Assembly (NCBI GenBank): GCA_036785325.1 | Contig: JAXIVH010000005.1 | Coordinates: 10,744,254-10,808,253 of the forward strand | Direction of reading: 5' to 3' | DNA: 64,000 nt | DNA from: Urophycis tenuis | Lineage: Eukaryota > Chordata > Actinopteri > Gadiformes > Phycidae | Part shown: positions 10,617-20,123 of the stretch, one piece after another | How positions within the stretch are numbered: the stretch's first letter is position 1 | How the letters are laid out: each line of letters begins with the position of its first letter | The notes under the pieces: model-generated | Databases searched by the model: none | The model's input: only the letters and a program-made list of their open reading frames with translations | What the model was told of the DNA's origin: nothing | Made by a program: the position numbers and the translations under genes

Positions 10617-13080
10617 ATAGAATAGAATAGAATAGAATAGAATAGAATAGAATAGAATAGAAATACTTTATTAATCCCATGCTGGGAAATTCCAATGTAG
10701 CAGCAGCATTACAGAATAGAATAAAAATAAAAATAAAAGTGTATGTAAAAATAATATATATATACATTAAGATATAAATATAGACAAACTAAATAAACTA
10801 AAAATGTAAAATAAATATAATCTAAACTAATTATAGTGCAAGTATTTTTAAACAAACAGTGTACAGAATATAATGCAATGAACTGAAATATAAGGTGCAA
10901 GGTTGCAATAGTTATTGGCTGTTATTGTACAGTGTAATGGAATGTGGTAGGAATGATTTCCTATATCTGTCCCTTCGACAGCGGAGCTGGAGCAGCCTGT
11001 GAGAGAAGGTGCTCCGCTGTCTGACCACTGTTTGATGGAGAGGGTTCTGATCATTGTCAATGATGGATAACAGTTTTTTCAGCATTCTCCTCTCCACCAC
11101 AGACTCAAAAGATTCTAGCCCGAGACCTAGGACAGAGCCAGCCTTCTTGATGATTTTATCAAGTCTGTTGATGTCACTGGCTCTGGTGCTGCTGCCCCAA
11201 CACACAGCAGCAAAGAAAATGGTACTAGCAACAACAGACTGATAGAAGATCTCCAACATCTTGCTGCACACGTTGAAAGATCTCAGCTTCCTCAGGAAAT
11301 AGAGTCTGCTCATCCCCTTCTTGTATACAGCCTCGGTGTTAGATTTCCAGTCCAGTCTGTTGCCGATCACCACCCCCAAGTATTTGTAGTCCTCCACCTC
11401 CTCCACCACATCCCCCCTGATCTGAAGTGGCTGTGGAGGCAACCTCTTTGTCCTCCCGAAGTCAATCACCATCTCTCTGGTCTTGTTGACATTCAGCCTC
11501 AGGTGATTCTGTTCGGACCACCCCACAAAGTTGTCCACCAGTGTCCTGTACTCACCCTCCTCTCCACCTCTTATACACCCGACAACAGCTGAGTCATCAG
11601 AGAACTTTTGCAAGTGACATGACTCAGAGTTGTACTGAAAGTCATTGGTGTACAAGGTGAAGAGGAAGGGGGAGAGCACAGTTCCCTGTGGAGCTCCTGT
11701 ATCACTGACCACCACATCAGACAGTACACTGCCCAGACGGACAAACTGTGGCCTGCCTGTCAAGTAGTCAGTAATCCAGGAGATCATAGTGTCGTCAACA
11801 CCCATCACCCGCAGCTTCTCACCCATCAGAAGAGGCTGAATGGTGTTGAAAGCACTGGAGAAATCAAAGAATGTGATCCTCACAGTGCCTCCCCCACCAT
11901 CCAGATGCATATGGGCACGTTGCAGCAGGTAAATGACAGCATCATCGACTCCTACACGGGGCTGATAGGCAAATTGCAAGGGGTCCAGAAACATTCTCAC
12001 CTGTGGCCTCAGCTGAGCTAAGACCAGCCTCTCCAGGACCTTCATCACATGCGATGTTAGGGCGACTGGTCTGTAGTCTGCCGGGTCGGACGGCCTTGAC
12101 TTCTTGGGGACTGGGACCAAGCAGGAGGTCTTCCACAGCAACAGAATTTTCTCCTGGCTCAGGTTGTACAGATGTCCCAGTACAGGAGACAGCTGGCCGG
12201 CACAGGCCTTCAGGATCCTGGGTGAGATGCCATCAGGGCCTGCAGCCTTCCGCTGATGCAGTCTTTCCAACTGCCTCTTTACCTGGCCTGTAGTCACCAT
12301 TGGGCGGGGGATGGTGCAGATGTCATCAGTGGAGGAGGAGGAGGGGGTGGGGGGGAAGGAGGAGGGGCAGATGGAGAGGTGTTGTACAGGAGAATGCTGG
12401 GGGGAGGGTCGAACCCTTTGGGACAGTGTGGGTGTGTGGGGGGATGGGGGTGTTGGAGGGGAATCAGGGGCTGAGCTAAACCTGTTGAAAAACTGGTTAT
12501 ACTGGTTAGCTCTGTCCAGGCTCCCAGATGTCTGCCTGTCTTTCCCCTTCATCCCTGTGATGTGCTTCATTCCCGCCCACACATCCCTCACACTGTTCTG
12601 TTGGAGCTTGGCCTCCAGCTTCCTCCTGTAGTTGTCTTTGCACGTCTTCAGCATCTCACGGAGTTCGTGCTGCACTCTCCTCTGCTCCTCCCTGTCTCCT
12701 GACCTGAAAGCCCTCTTCTTCTTGTTCAAGAGTGCCTTCAGGTCACTGGTAATCCATGGCTTGTTGTTGGAGAAGCAGCGAACGGTCCGGGCTGGCATGG
12801 TGGTGTCCTCGCAGAATCTTATATAGTCTGTAATGCAGTCGGTCATGTTATCGATGTCCTCCCCATGTGGCTCACAGAGAACATCCCAGTCTGTTGACTC
12901 GAAGCAGTCCTGCAGTGCCTCAGCAGTCTCCTGTGTCCACTTCCTCACTGTCCTGGTGAGCACAGGTTGCCTTCTCACAAGTGGGACATACTGGGGAGTC
13001 ATCATGACCAGGTTGTGGTCTGACTTGCCAAGGGGGGGAAGGGCTGTGGCGTCATATGCGTCCATGGCATGTGATGTTGC
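10617..13080 (-). mobile_element. 5'-truncated jockey-superfamily LINE with 3' (AATAG)n tail
   Basis: Minus-strand LINE whose 3' end is a pentanucleotide tail, (AATAG)n on the plus strand at 10617-10662. The adjacent 3' untranslated block contains TACTTTATTAATCCC, which is common at fish LINE ends. The 5' end falls inside the endonuclease, next to the SDH motif, near 13070-13080, and it abuts the THAP relic. The long undamaged coding frame suggests a younger insertion than the LINE at 1-2660. I could not establish a target-site duplication. Confidence 0.9.
10912..13065 (-). CDS. LINE ORF: endonuclease C-terminus plus reverse transcriptase
   Basis: A 717-codon uninterrupted frame. Residues 1-30 are the end of an APE endonuclease, with the SDHNLV block. 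Residues 50-200 are the linker with NNKPWIT. A Ser/Pro-rich spacer at about 205-260 is encoded next to a G-rich stretch. The reverse transcriptase follows: KAAGPDGISPRIL, PADYRPVALT, motif A FFDFSSAFNTI with its Asp, TGAPQGTVLSPFLF, and a catalytic box FSDDSAVVG, where Ser replaces the more usual Ala before DD. The C-terminal FLRKLRSFNV and LDKIIKKAGSVLG segments match CR1/Rex1-type elements. It lacks the endonuclease core, so it cannot retrotranspose on its own even if translated. Confidence 0.9.
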   Translation of the reverse strand: MDAYDATALPPLGKSDHNLVMMTPQYVPLVRRQPVLTRTVRKWTQETAEALQDCFESTDWDVLCEPHGEDIDNMTDCITDYIRFCEDTTMPARTVRCFSNNKPWITSDLKALLNKKKRAFRSGDREEQRRVQHELREMLKTCKDNYRRKLEAKLQQNSVRDVWAGMKHITGMKGKDRQTSGSLDRANQYNQFFNRFSSAPDSPPTPPSPHTPTLSQRVRPSPQHSPVQHLSICPSSFPPTPSSSSTDDICTIPRPMVTTGQVKRQLERLHQRKAAGPDGISPRILKACAGQLSPVLGHLYNLSQEKILLLWKTSCLVPVPKKSRPSDPADYRPVALTSHVMKVLERLVLAQLRPQVRMFLDPLQFAYQPRVGVDDAVIYLLQRAHMHLDGGGGTVRITFFDFSSAFNTIQPLLMGEKLRVMGVDDTMISWITDYLTGRPQFVRLGSVLSDVVVSDTGAPQGTVLSPFLFTLYTNDFQYNSESCHLQKFSDDSAVVGCIRGGEEGEYRTLVDNFVGWSEQNHLRLNVNKTREMVIDFGRTKRLPPQPLQIRGDVVEEVEDYKYLGVVIGNRLDWKSNTEAVYKKGMSRLYFLRKLRSFNVCSKMLEIFYQSVVASTIFFAAVCWGSSTRASDINRLDKIIKKAGSVLGLGLESFESVVERRMLKKLLSIIDNDQNPLHQTVVRQRSTFSHRLLQLRCRRDRYRKSFLPHSITLYNNSQ

Positions 13081-13948
13081 ATATCAGCTGTGGAGTGGAA
13101 GAGAGCAGAATCTAAGGATTCCCTGGTTGGTGGCTCCCTGCTCTGCTGAATGGCTGATGTGAGCTCTCCCTGTCTCTCCTCATCTGCCATGTCCTTTTTT
13201 CCTTCTGTCACTTTCCCTTCTCTCATTCTCCTCATATTTTCTTTCCTCAATCTGAGAAACTGGTGCAAGTAAGACATGACACTGCTCATTTTTAAATACT
13301 AAAATAATATTGTCACTTAAACAAGAAATATGGTATAGTTATCATGAGTTCATATACATTATACCTGTGTCATCTTTAATACAGTAGCTGTCATCAGCAG
13401 ATATGGACCCTGTCTTTGCAGGTGGAAGGGGGCATCGTGAAGTAGGGGCCCTCCTCTTTCTGACTACTAGCCGATGCACAAAGATGGTGGGTATCGCATC
13501 TTCTCTCAGCCTAGTCTTGCCCTTGCTGGTCTTGACAAACTGGTCAGCCTCAAAATGTGCCTGCAGGATGACTTCAACTCAATTTTCACACTCAACTCAA
13601 TATATCTTTTTTCTGTTTTCCTGTTCTATGTTTTTAATTAAAAAAAGCTAAAATTTCAGAATGGTCTGGTATTTGAAAGTGTGCAAAAGTGCAAATGCAT
13701 TGTTTGAATGCATTTCGTTGTCCCTGTACTTGTACTCTGCACAATGACAATAAAGTTGAATCTAATCTAATGAATGTGACTACCTCACATATTTTGTTGT
13801 TGTTAAAGTCTTTGTCTGTCATGGCTAAATTGCTCCTTCCGACTTTAGCCACCCATGCTCTTCGTCTGTCCCTGTCTTTGGGGAGGCCATACATGTGGAC
13901 GCCTTTCTCCGAGCAATTGGAGAATCCCCATGCAGCACAGTATACCAT
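13081..13948 (-). pseudogene. THAP-domain gene relic, three exons, truncated at a LINE
   Basis: Minus-strand exon 1 (13948-13784, 55 codons) begins MVYCAAWGFSNCSEKGVHMY and ends KICE before a GTAGTC donor. Exon 2 (13560-13365), after a CTGCAG acceptor, reads AHFEADQFVKTSKGK and continues to the AIPTIF box, then a GTATAA donor. Joined, this is a C2CH zinc-coordinating THAP DNA-binding domain. Its second Cys (normally C-x4-C) is replaced by Phe. A third exon (13259 to about 13081) is basic and glutamate-rich; its frame is uncertain, and it ends at the LINE junction. THAP domains occur in host factors and in P-element or Kolobok-like transposases; which of these it was is unknown. Confidence 0.75.
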
Positions 13949-14130
13949 GGTGAAGACTGTATCAAGGACAACATAGCGGAAATGAGACAAACAGCTTGCC
14001 GTGCTGCTGATCTGTTTGATTTCTGCAGATAAAGTTTTTAAGGAATTCATTGTGGTCTTCAGTACGTTGGGAAAAAGGACTGTGATTTACTATGCATCCA
14101 TCAGTAGAGTAAGTTTGGGATAAGCAAGAA

Positions 14131-14945
14131 CAGTTAAATAGTGATAGAACTCAATTTATTTGCAATTAATTCAAATATTAGAACACAGTTATTATACTGT
14201 TGCAAGTCCAAACTTATTGTGTGTAGTCAATTGACAAATCATTGTCAGTCACCTGTTGCTCTGCCTCAATGAAGAGTTTGGGGGGGGGGGGGGGGAGAGG
14301 AAATATCAGTTTATTGCTACCAACGAATGTACAGGTTTAGTAAAGAAATAACAGAGTTCAAGGTAACTAACACAAGCATATATATTTATAAGCAAGAGGA
14401 GGTAACAAACTGATATAATTACATTTATTTCTTTGAAATCAAATATTAGAACACAATTTTCATTATGTTGTTGGGAGTCCAGATTTATTGTTAATCACCT
14501 GTTATTCTGCCTAACACAAGTCTGAAAGTTAAAAGAAAGAAAGTATCACAGGTAGAAATGTACAGAATGTGCATGGTTTATTAGAGACAGCAGGTCAAAG
14601 CAATTAACCTATGCTTATAGCCTATAAGGAAGAGAATATGTAACAGTTAACAAACAGTGATAGAACTGTATTTTCAATAAATTCAACTGAAAATTTAATT
14701 CATTTGCTACGGATTTCTTATTAGAACAGACGTTGCTGTGAGTCAGACCTATTACGTAGCAGTCAATTGAAAAATCACTGTCATCTGTCAGTCTGCCTCA
14801 CTCATGTCTTTAAGTAAAAAATCAACAGAAATATTACGATTTTAATGCTATCAACGAATGTAGAGGTTTAGTAAACTTAGCTGAGTTCAAATAAATCAAC
14901 ATAAGCATACAAATATTCAGAAGCAAAGCATTTATTTACATTCTT
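14131..14945. repeat. Three diverged tandem copies of a ~268-bp unit
   Basis: The same ordered blocks recur three times. An AGTCAATTGA-AAATCA-TGTCA/CTGCCT block sits at about 14206, 14477 and 14742, and a CAACGAATGTA-AGGTTTAGTAAA block sits at about 14320 and 14850, with a weaker copy near 14565. Period is 271 and 265 bp. A 16-base G run interrupts copy 1 near 14279. No open frame is shared. Confidence 0.75.
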
Positions 14946-15264
14946 TAGCGATTGTCGTGGTTTTCCTAGTATTTTTCAATTGCCCACCAAGCACTTCCAG
15001 GAACTATTGGAGGGCTACGTGAACCACGTGATCGGCCAGCTTTTTGAACTTCCGTTGACGCCACTCTCTCTTTGGGGTGAATTCACTGGGATTATTTGAT
15101 GTCATTATTGACACAGTTGTTTGCTTTCTTTATCTTGTTTGTTTAGTTTTTGTAGCGGGCAGAATATCTTTGGTGCTGTTTCAGATTAGTGAGCACTTCA
15201 TGGGAACTGTGCAATATTGTATACAATTATCTATATACTAGGCCTACCCCTTTATACACACTGA

Positions 15265-15360
15265 AGAAGAAGAATAATTACTCATTTGATCCTGTGAGGG
15301 AAATTTGGTCTTCTGCATTTAACCCAATCGTGAATTAGTGAAACACTCAGAACACAAAAT
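15265..15360. mobile_element. SINE tail fragment
   Basis: GAAGAAGAAGAATAATTACT followed by TTTGATCC-GTGAGGGAAATTTGG and CATTTAACCCAATCGTG. The same blocks form the tail of the SINE at 43608-43906. The head is missing. Confidence 0.7.
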
Positions 15361-15930
15361 AAATAGGCTATTTTTTGACATCTATGGGAATTGTGCAATA
15401 TTGTCTACCACTATTCAAATTCACGGAATTAAGTATTTATTGACGTCTATGTAAACCGTTACCTTCATACAAGACACCAGACAATAAAGTGCATTATTGT
15501 CATACGCTGCCTCCTTTCCGAATTAATTTAATTGAATGACCAATAGTGGGGGATATTGTTGTTCTATCTCTGAGTCTTAGCCAAGCTCGGTTTGGTCTAG
15601 GTTACATATAAAATCTTTGATTTAACCTGGATTAACAGTCATAACATAACAATAACATCTTTATCATTTCTTTATTCTATAAAGCGAAGCAATATCAGAC
15701 ACCCCCATCCTGTCTTCATACTTCGCTGTGATTTCCTTCTTCAACTCGATCGTTATCCACACCATTTTCCGCTTTTCCATTCCGTCTGAAACAGCGTGTT
15801 CACTTATGAGAAACTGTGTGTGTGTTAGTGGCGTAGCCAGAAATGTTCAAATGGGTGGGCACAGAAAAGAGCGGGTGGGCAAAGCCAATTTGATTGAAAA
15901 TAAGATAGGCCTAGATTAGATGCACCAAAC

Positions 15931-16823
15931 ATTAATCAACGGCATGTTATATTTATGACATAAGATGGAATTTATCAGAGGCATTTATTTGATCACGACT
16001 GACAAATTACGCAGAAACATTTTAACTTGCGCAAAACTGCATGAACTGCTCGGCGCATCACCTTTTTTGAATGAGTAAACGAAGGAAAGCCTTCCGATTG
16101 GACGGGCAAGACTGACAAGTAGGCGGGCCTAGGCCCGTCCAGGCCAGCCCGTGGCCACGACTCTGGTGTGTGTGGCAGTCTTACACTCTTTACAAATATT
16201 TAGTAATAACAATACTGTTCTTGAATCAATCAATCAATCTAAATTTACTCCACAAAACAAATACATGTATTGTAGAAGAGAGGAGAGGAAGGTTCCATTT
16301 GTGTGATGGGTTTTTATTGATAACCTATTGACATCAGGATCGATCAGCATTTTACTACAGATATGTCCACATTATTTTTTGCTCAGCTCAATTTGAATTG
16401 TTACACATTGCGACATTAAAGGGAGAAGATGCGGCTAAAACAGGTCACATGTTTAACTTTCTTTTCTATTTACTAGAACAGCCATGCAAATGATACAAAG
16501 TACAAATCAGAAAGACCAGCCCATGCATTCTATTTCATTCCTGAAGTCCGTTTAACTGTGTTATATTTGGAGCATCATAGGTGGATGGTTCAATCTTCAG
16601 TATCTATTAGGAAGTCCTCTGGGTCTGTAAACGTTGGGATTTCCTCCGTTACGTCCCCATCGGTTAGCCTGTTGGTCAGCAGCTGAGTCCGAATGTCCAC
16701 GCCCAATGTTTCCCTGAACCCCCTCTCTGGCATCACTAGAAAACAACGAAACACATTTCAAAGCACCATCACCAGAAACACCACAAAATCTATCATCTTA
16801 CAAACATGAACAAACGATGTAGC
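15931..16823. repeat. SAA 3'-end duplication, copy A
   Basis: Directly repeated at 19847-20738. It includes the 3' flank, the polyadenylation region, the last coding exon and the first ~90 bp of intron 2 of the complete SAA gene. The 5' part (about 15828-16165) looks like a small transposon: it starts GTGGCGTAGCCA, ends with a near-inverse GGCCACGACTC, and carries a GTGGGC-rich start. Confidence 0.9.
16313..16318 (-). terminator. Polyadenylation signal of the SAA gene
   Basis: AATAAA on the minus strand, about 280 bp after the SAA stop codon. It is conserved in the duplicated 3' end at 20260-20265. Confidence 0.6.
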
Positions 16824-17573
16824 ATTCTCAGAGAGTATTTTTTACATCAATGTTTATACAGTGCAATGTTCAAAGAACAGACATTGTGCCCTCACATATA
16901 GCAGTGATACAGAAAAAGGACATTTAGCAGAGACTTTTGTCCAAAGCGACTTACAATCAGTACATTTGTGAGGTTCAACATGTGGACAGATAGAGGAGGG
17001 GATCGAACCGCTAACCCTCCGGTTAGTGGACGACCCGCTCTACCCGCTGAGCTCTGCCGCCCTTATACACATAGCTTTCTAATGATCAAGAACTCATGAA
17101 TATCATTTTGATGTTAACGTATGTGCTTATATAATTTCGACCCCTTTCTAAATGTCAGGTATAGCTGATAGTTACCTGAGGATTCTAGCCGCCCATCTAC
17201 CCCCTGGTCCTCTCTGGGCAGCGTCATGGTTTCCCCTGGCGTGGAAGTACTTGTCTGAGTTCTTGAAGTTGGCGTCCCTCATGTCATTGTATGCACGCAA
17301 CATGTCTCGAGCTCCTGCTCAGGTGGAACAAAGTGACAGCTCATTTGCAACATGTTCAACAACATGCAATCATTCATTAAGCAATGATCACGGTATTGTC
17401 AGCCACAGTTCTTAACACAATTAACAAAACTAAATGGAAATGCATTTTATAAATACATTTTTCTTTAACAACAACACTAAAGTATTACCATTATAAGCCT
17501 GTTCAGGGAAGTGGTACCACTGAGCCTGGGCTCCCACAACCAGAATTAAAAGTCCTGCTAGGATCAACTTCAT
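16597..17573 (-). CDS. saa: Serum amyloid A (complete, 3 coding exons, 120 aa)
   Basis: Secreted acute-phase apolipoprotein. The coding exons are 17573-17489, 17314-17176 and 16735-16597 (85, 139 and 139 nt), with GT-AG borders and phases that join cleanly. Residues 1-17 (MKLILAGLLILVVGAQA) form a signal peptide; the mature chain begins QWYHFPEQAYNGARD. The family signature DKYFHARGNHDAAQRGPGG is encoded in the middle exon. The last exon gives DAREGVQGN, then SAADQQANRWGRNG, and ends PRGLPNRY. The length matches other vertebrate SAAs. A non-coding 5' exon (17756 to about 17797) lies upstream. Intron 2 carries a SINE at 16916-17065. I see no lesion, so it is probably functional. Confidence 0.95.
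16916..17065 (-). mobile_element. tRNA-derived SINE in SAA intron 2
   Basis: Tail on the plus strand: GGACATTTAGCAGAGACTTT then TGTCCAAAGCGACTTACAA. Head on the minus strand: a B-box-like stretch (GCGGTTCGATCCC) and a GAGCTCAGCGGG A-box region. Same orientation as the SAA gene. Confidence 0.75.
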
Positions 17574-17755
17574 GGCTGGAGATGTCTAGAAAACAAAACA
17601 AACTCAATTCACATCCATCGTCTGCTACATTAACCGTATAAACTGAACACATCCTGGAACAAAGAGAACAGACGTAATAATAGTCCACAAACAATATTTG
17701 CATCAATAACGACAGAACTTATCATTTGGTATGCTGACAAACTCCCCATACTTAC

Positions 17756-17797
17756 ATCTTTGTCTCAGTATTATAGTTCGTTGCAAGTTGTGTGTGT
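17756..17797 (-). other. saa: SAA 5' untranslated exon
   Basis: Ends at a GTAAGT donor (17755-17750 on the minus strand), 168 bp before the acceptor that opens the exon with the ATG. The 5' border is inferred from the TATA-like AATAAAAG (about 17818-17826) and is approximate. Homologous sequence precedes the inverted pseudogene copy near 18590-18623. Confidence 0.65.
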
Positions 17798-17814
17798 TAC
17801 TGTCTGCTACCTGG

Positions 17815-17912
17815 GTGCTTTTATTGGAAAATAAGCGGAGGGCAGGGAGAGGGGGATTCCAGGATTTCGACATCAGAAAACTTCCAGTAGGCTGCTTTGA
17901 CTTTCACTTTCA
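17815..17912 (-). promoter_or_regulatory. SAA promoter: TATA-like box, kappaB site, IRF/ISRE-like element
   Basis: On the minus strand upstream of the 5' exon lies a TATA-like CCAATAAAAG. About 30 bp further is a site at 17851-17860 whose plus-strand reading GGGGGATTCC fits the NF-kappaB consensus GGGRNWYYCC. At 17899-17911 the minus strand reads GAAAGTGAAAGTC, matching the GAAANNGAAA core bound by IRF factors. SAA induction by NF-kappaB in inflammation is established in mammals; activity of these sites is inferred. The IRF-type element is also present in the inverted copy. Confidence 0.6.
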
Positions 17913-18499
17913 TAAGTAAATGGTGGCTGCCTGCCACATCGGTGACTTTTACTGGGCTCCTCCCTACAAGGACACAGGATGATGGTGTTGGAAACTGGGT
18001 TATTGTCAATCTTGCTGGACAATAGTACATGAGCTGGTGCTCCATGTTACCATACAGGAGATGTCCCTAAGTGTGTGTGTGTGGTGATGGCTGGTTTATC
18101 CTGTTGCACACTGATTACTCAATGTACAACACTGTGTGCAGCAGGTGTGCAGCCCCGCCCAGCCCCAGAGTCCAGTCAGTCTGACTCTGGCCAGGAGAGG
18201 CTGCTTCAACAAGCCATCATCCACACACATGTCATTGTTTGTCATCGTAGGACAAACACAGGTTTTGTTCATAGCAGTATCATCTTGTATGTACAAGGTC
18301 ATGGGTCATGGACTTATCTTTACTAGTGTAGCCTACTGCCGTGCCCCGGTAAATAAATGCAGCAGACCCATAGCTAGTGCTAAGAGCGACACCGCTGTTT
18401 GTCCTATGATGACACATCTGGGAAAAGAGTATTAACAGTATGTTAAGCAAGAGTGTAAACATAGACAGTTATGTATGGTCTGTAGCTCACACATGTTGC

Positions 18500-18860
18500 A
18501 GACTTTCACTTCCATTTACTTGTGAAAGTGAAAGTAAAACATGTAACCCATGGAATTCTCCTTCTTTTCCAATGAAAGAACACAGGTTAGCAGACAGTAG
18601 CACACACAACAAACCACAAAGATGTACGTATGGGGAGTCTATCAACCTATCAAACGATAACTTCTGTCAATATAGAGTCAGACCCTTTTGCACGCCATTT
18701 CACTCTTTGTTTATCTAACATCAGTGGAACATAACAACTGCTGTATCGACTGGAAATGTTGCATCATCCATCCAAACTGTGGCCTTTCCGTCATGTAGAA
18801 ACCCTCCACTCTGGCTGCAGGAACCCAGGCTCAGTGATACAACATCCTTCGAGATGCTTT
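18500..18860 (+). pseudogene. Inverted SAA pseudogene (promoter, 5' exon, intron 1, signal exon)
   Basis: Plus-strand sequence that reads in the same order as the SAA promoter and 5' exons. It has IRF-type motifs (18501-18513 and 18522-18536), a kappaB-like GGAATTCTCC at 18552-18561, CCAATGAAAG in place of the TATA-like box, an exon ending AAAGAT before GTACGT (18624), an intron similar to SAA intron 1, and an exon starting ATG at 18793. That exon has an immediate TAG, and TGA replaces the Trp codon after AGGCTCAG (18835). The spacing from donor to signal exon is about the same as in the intact gene. No downstream exons were found. It is head-to-head with the intact gene. Confidence 0.75.
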
Positions 18861-18942
18861 TAAGGTCATTCTTTAGGGTTTTTGTTTAGGAAAATGTATT
18901 TGTGTTTAGATTTGTTTATTTTGTTATGAATTGTGGAGCCAG

Positions 18943-18979
18943 AACACACACACACACACACACTCTCTCTCTCTCTCTG
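18943..18979. repeat. (CA)n(CT)n microsatellite
   Basis: ACACAC run followed directly by a CTCTCT run. Confidence 0.9.
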
Positions 18980-19084
18980 TCCCTCTCCCCCTCCCTGCGT
19001 CCTTCCAGGAAATTGTCTTAGTGAAAGTAGACGTGGAGGTCAGGACGTTTGGCAGAAGCCTGGTGGCCATTTTGGCTTTTAAAG

Positions 19085-19846
19085 GTATTACCGTTTCTTT
19101 CCGTGCAGCATCGCCAACATTTCCACTTTCTCTCTCTGCATAAACCAGATCACCCCTCTTATATAACGAGTATCAGTAACCTGTTATAATACATTTTTTA
19201 ACATTGAAAGAATTCACAATTACAGTCATTTCACAGATGTATTTATATTTTATCTGATTTATTATACTTTATACTACATGTAGATTAAAATAGCACATAA
19301 TTGATCAAAAGTACATACATATACATAAAGGTAATAATAATAAAAACATAACTAAGTGTCTTAGACATAGGGGCACCATGGAAACCACAATTGAAATTGT
19401 ATTTTCTTTTACCTAATTAAATCCGGTGTTAGGTGTTATCGATAGACAGCCGGTGGACGGCCAATAACGAGGTTCTCTGAGACGCTACAGAGGAGCCAGG
19501 GTGGAGTTTTCTACTTTTTTGAAAGTTCGAACTCAGTCAGAGCGCGGGACAAATGACATACGCTGCAGCTACAAGGCAAGTCACTTTCTACCTAATTCAA
19601 ACTTGGTAGCATTAGCTTCCTAGTTACTGTATTTATCACTTGACTTTACTCCTTCTTGGCAAAAGTTCTACATCTGTATGGCCGGCCATACTGCATGTAG
19701 TTGACTGAAGAGCAGTGTTTGTAATAACACCGTTTAAAAGAACGTGTTAGGTAATGCCATAATTTTTTCAGTAACAGGGTAATCTAACTAATTGCTGTTT
19801 CCGTCGTTACAACGCTGTTACTGTTACTGACCGTTAAATGTTAAAT
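19085..19846. other. No gene seen
   Basis: Non-coding sequence between the inverted SAA copy and the duplicated SAA 3' end. A GC-richer stretch at 19440-19590 is not interpretable. Confidence 0.5.
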
Positions 19847-20082
19847 ATTCATCAAAGACATGTTATATTTATGACATAAAGATGGAATTTATCAAAGGCA
19901 TCTGATCACAGCTGACAAATTACACAGAAACATTTTAAACTTGCGCAAAACTGCATGAACTGCTGCATCGGCACGTCACATTTTTTGAACAAGTAAACGA
20001 AGGAAAGCCTTCTGATTGGACGGGCAAGACTGACAAGTAGGCGTGCCTAGGCCCGTCCAGGCCTGCCCATGGCCACGCCTCT

Positions 20083-20123
<41 letters not shown>

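Noticed and set aside
19009..19084. Possible plus-strand exon (CCAG acceptor, open frame, GTATTA donor)
   Set aside because: The acceptor's pyrimidine tract is just a (CT)n microsatellite, the peptide matches no family I know, and there are no partner exons.
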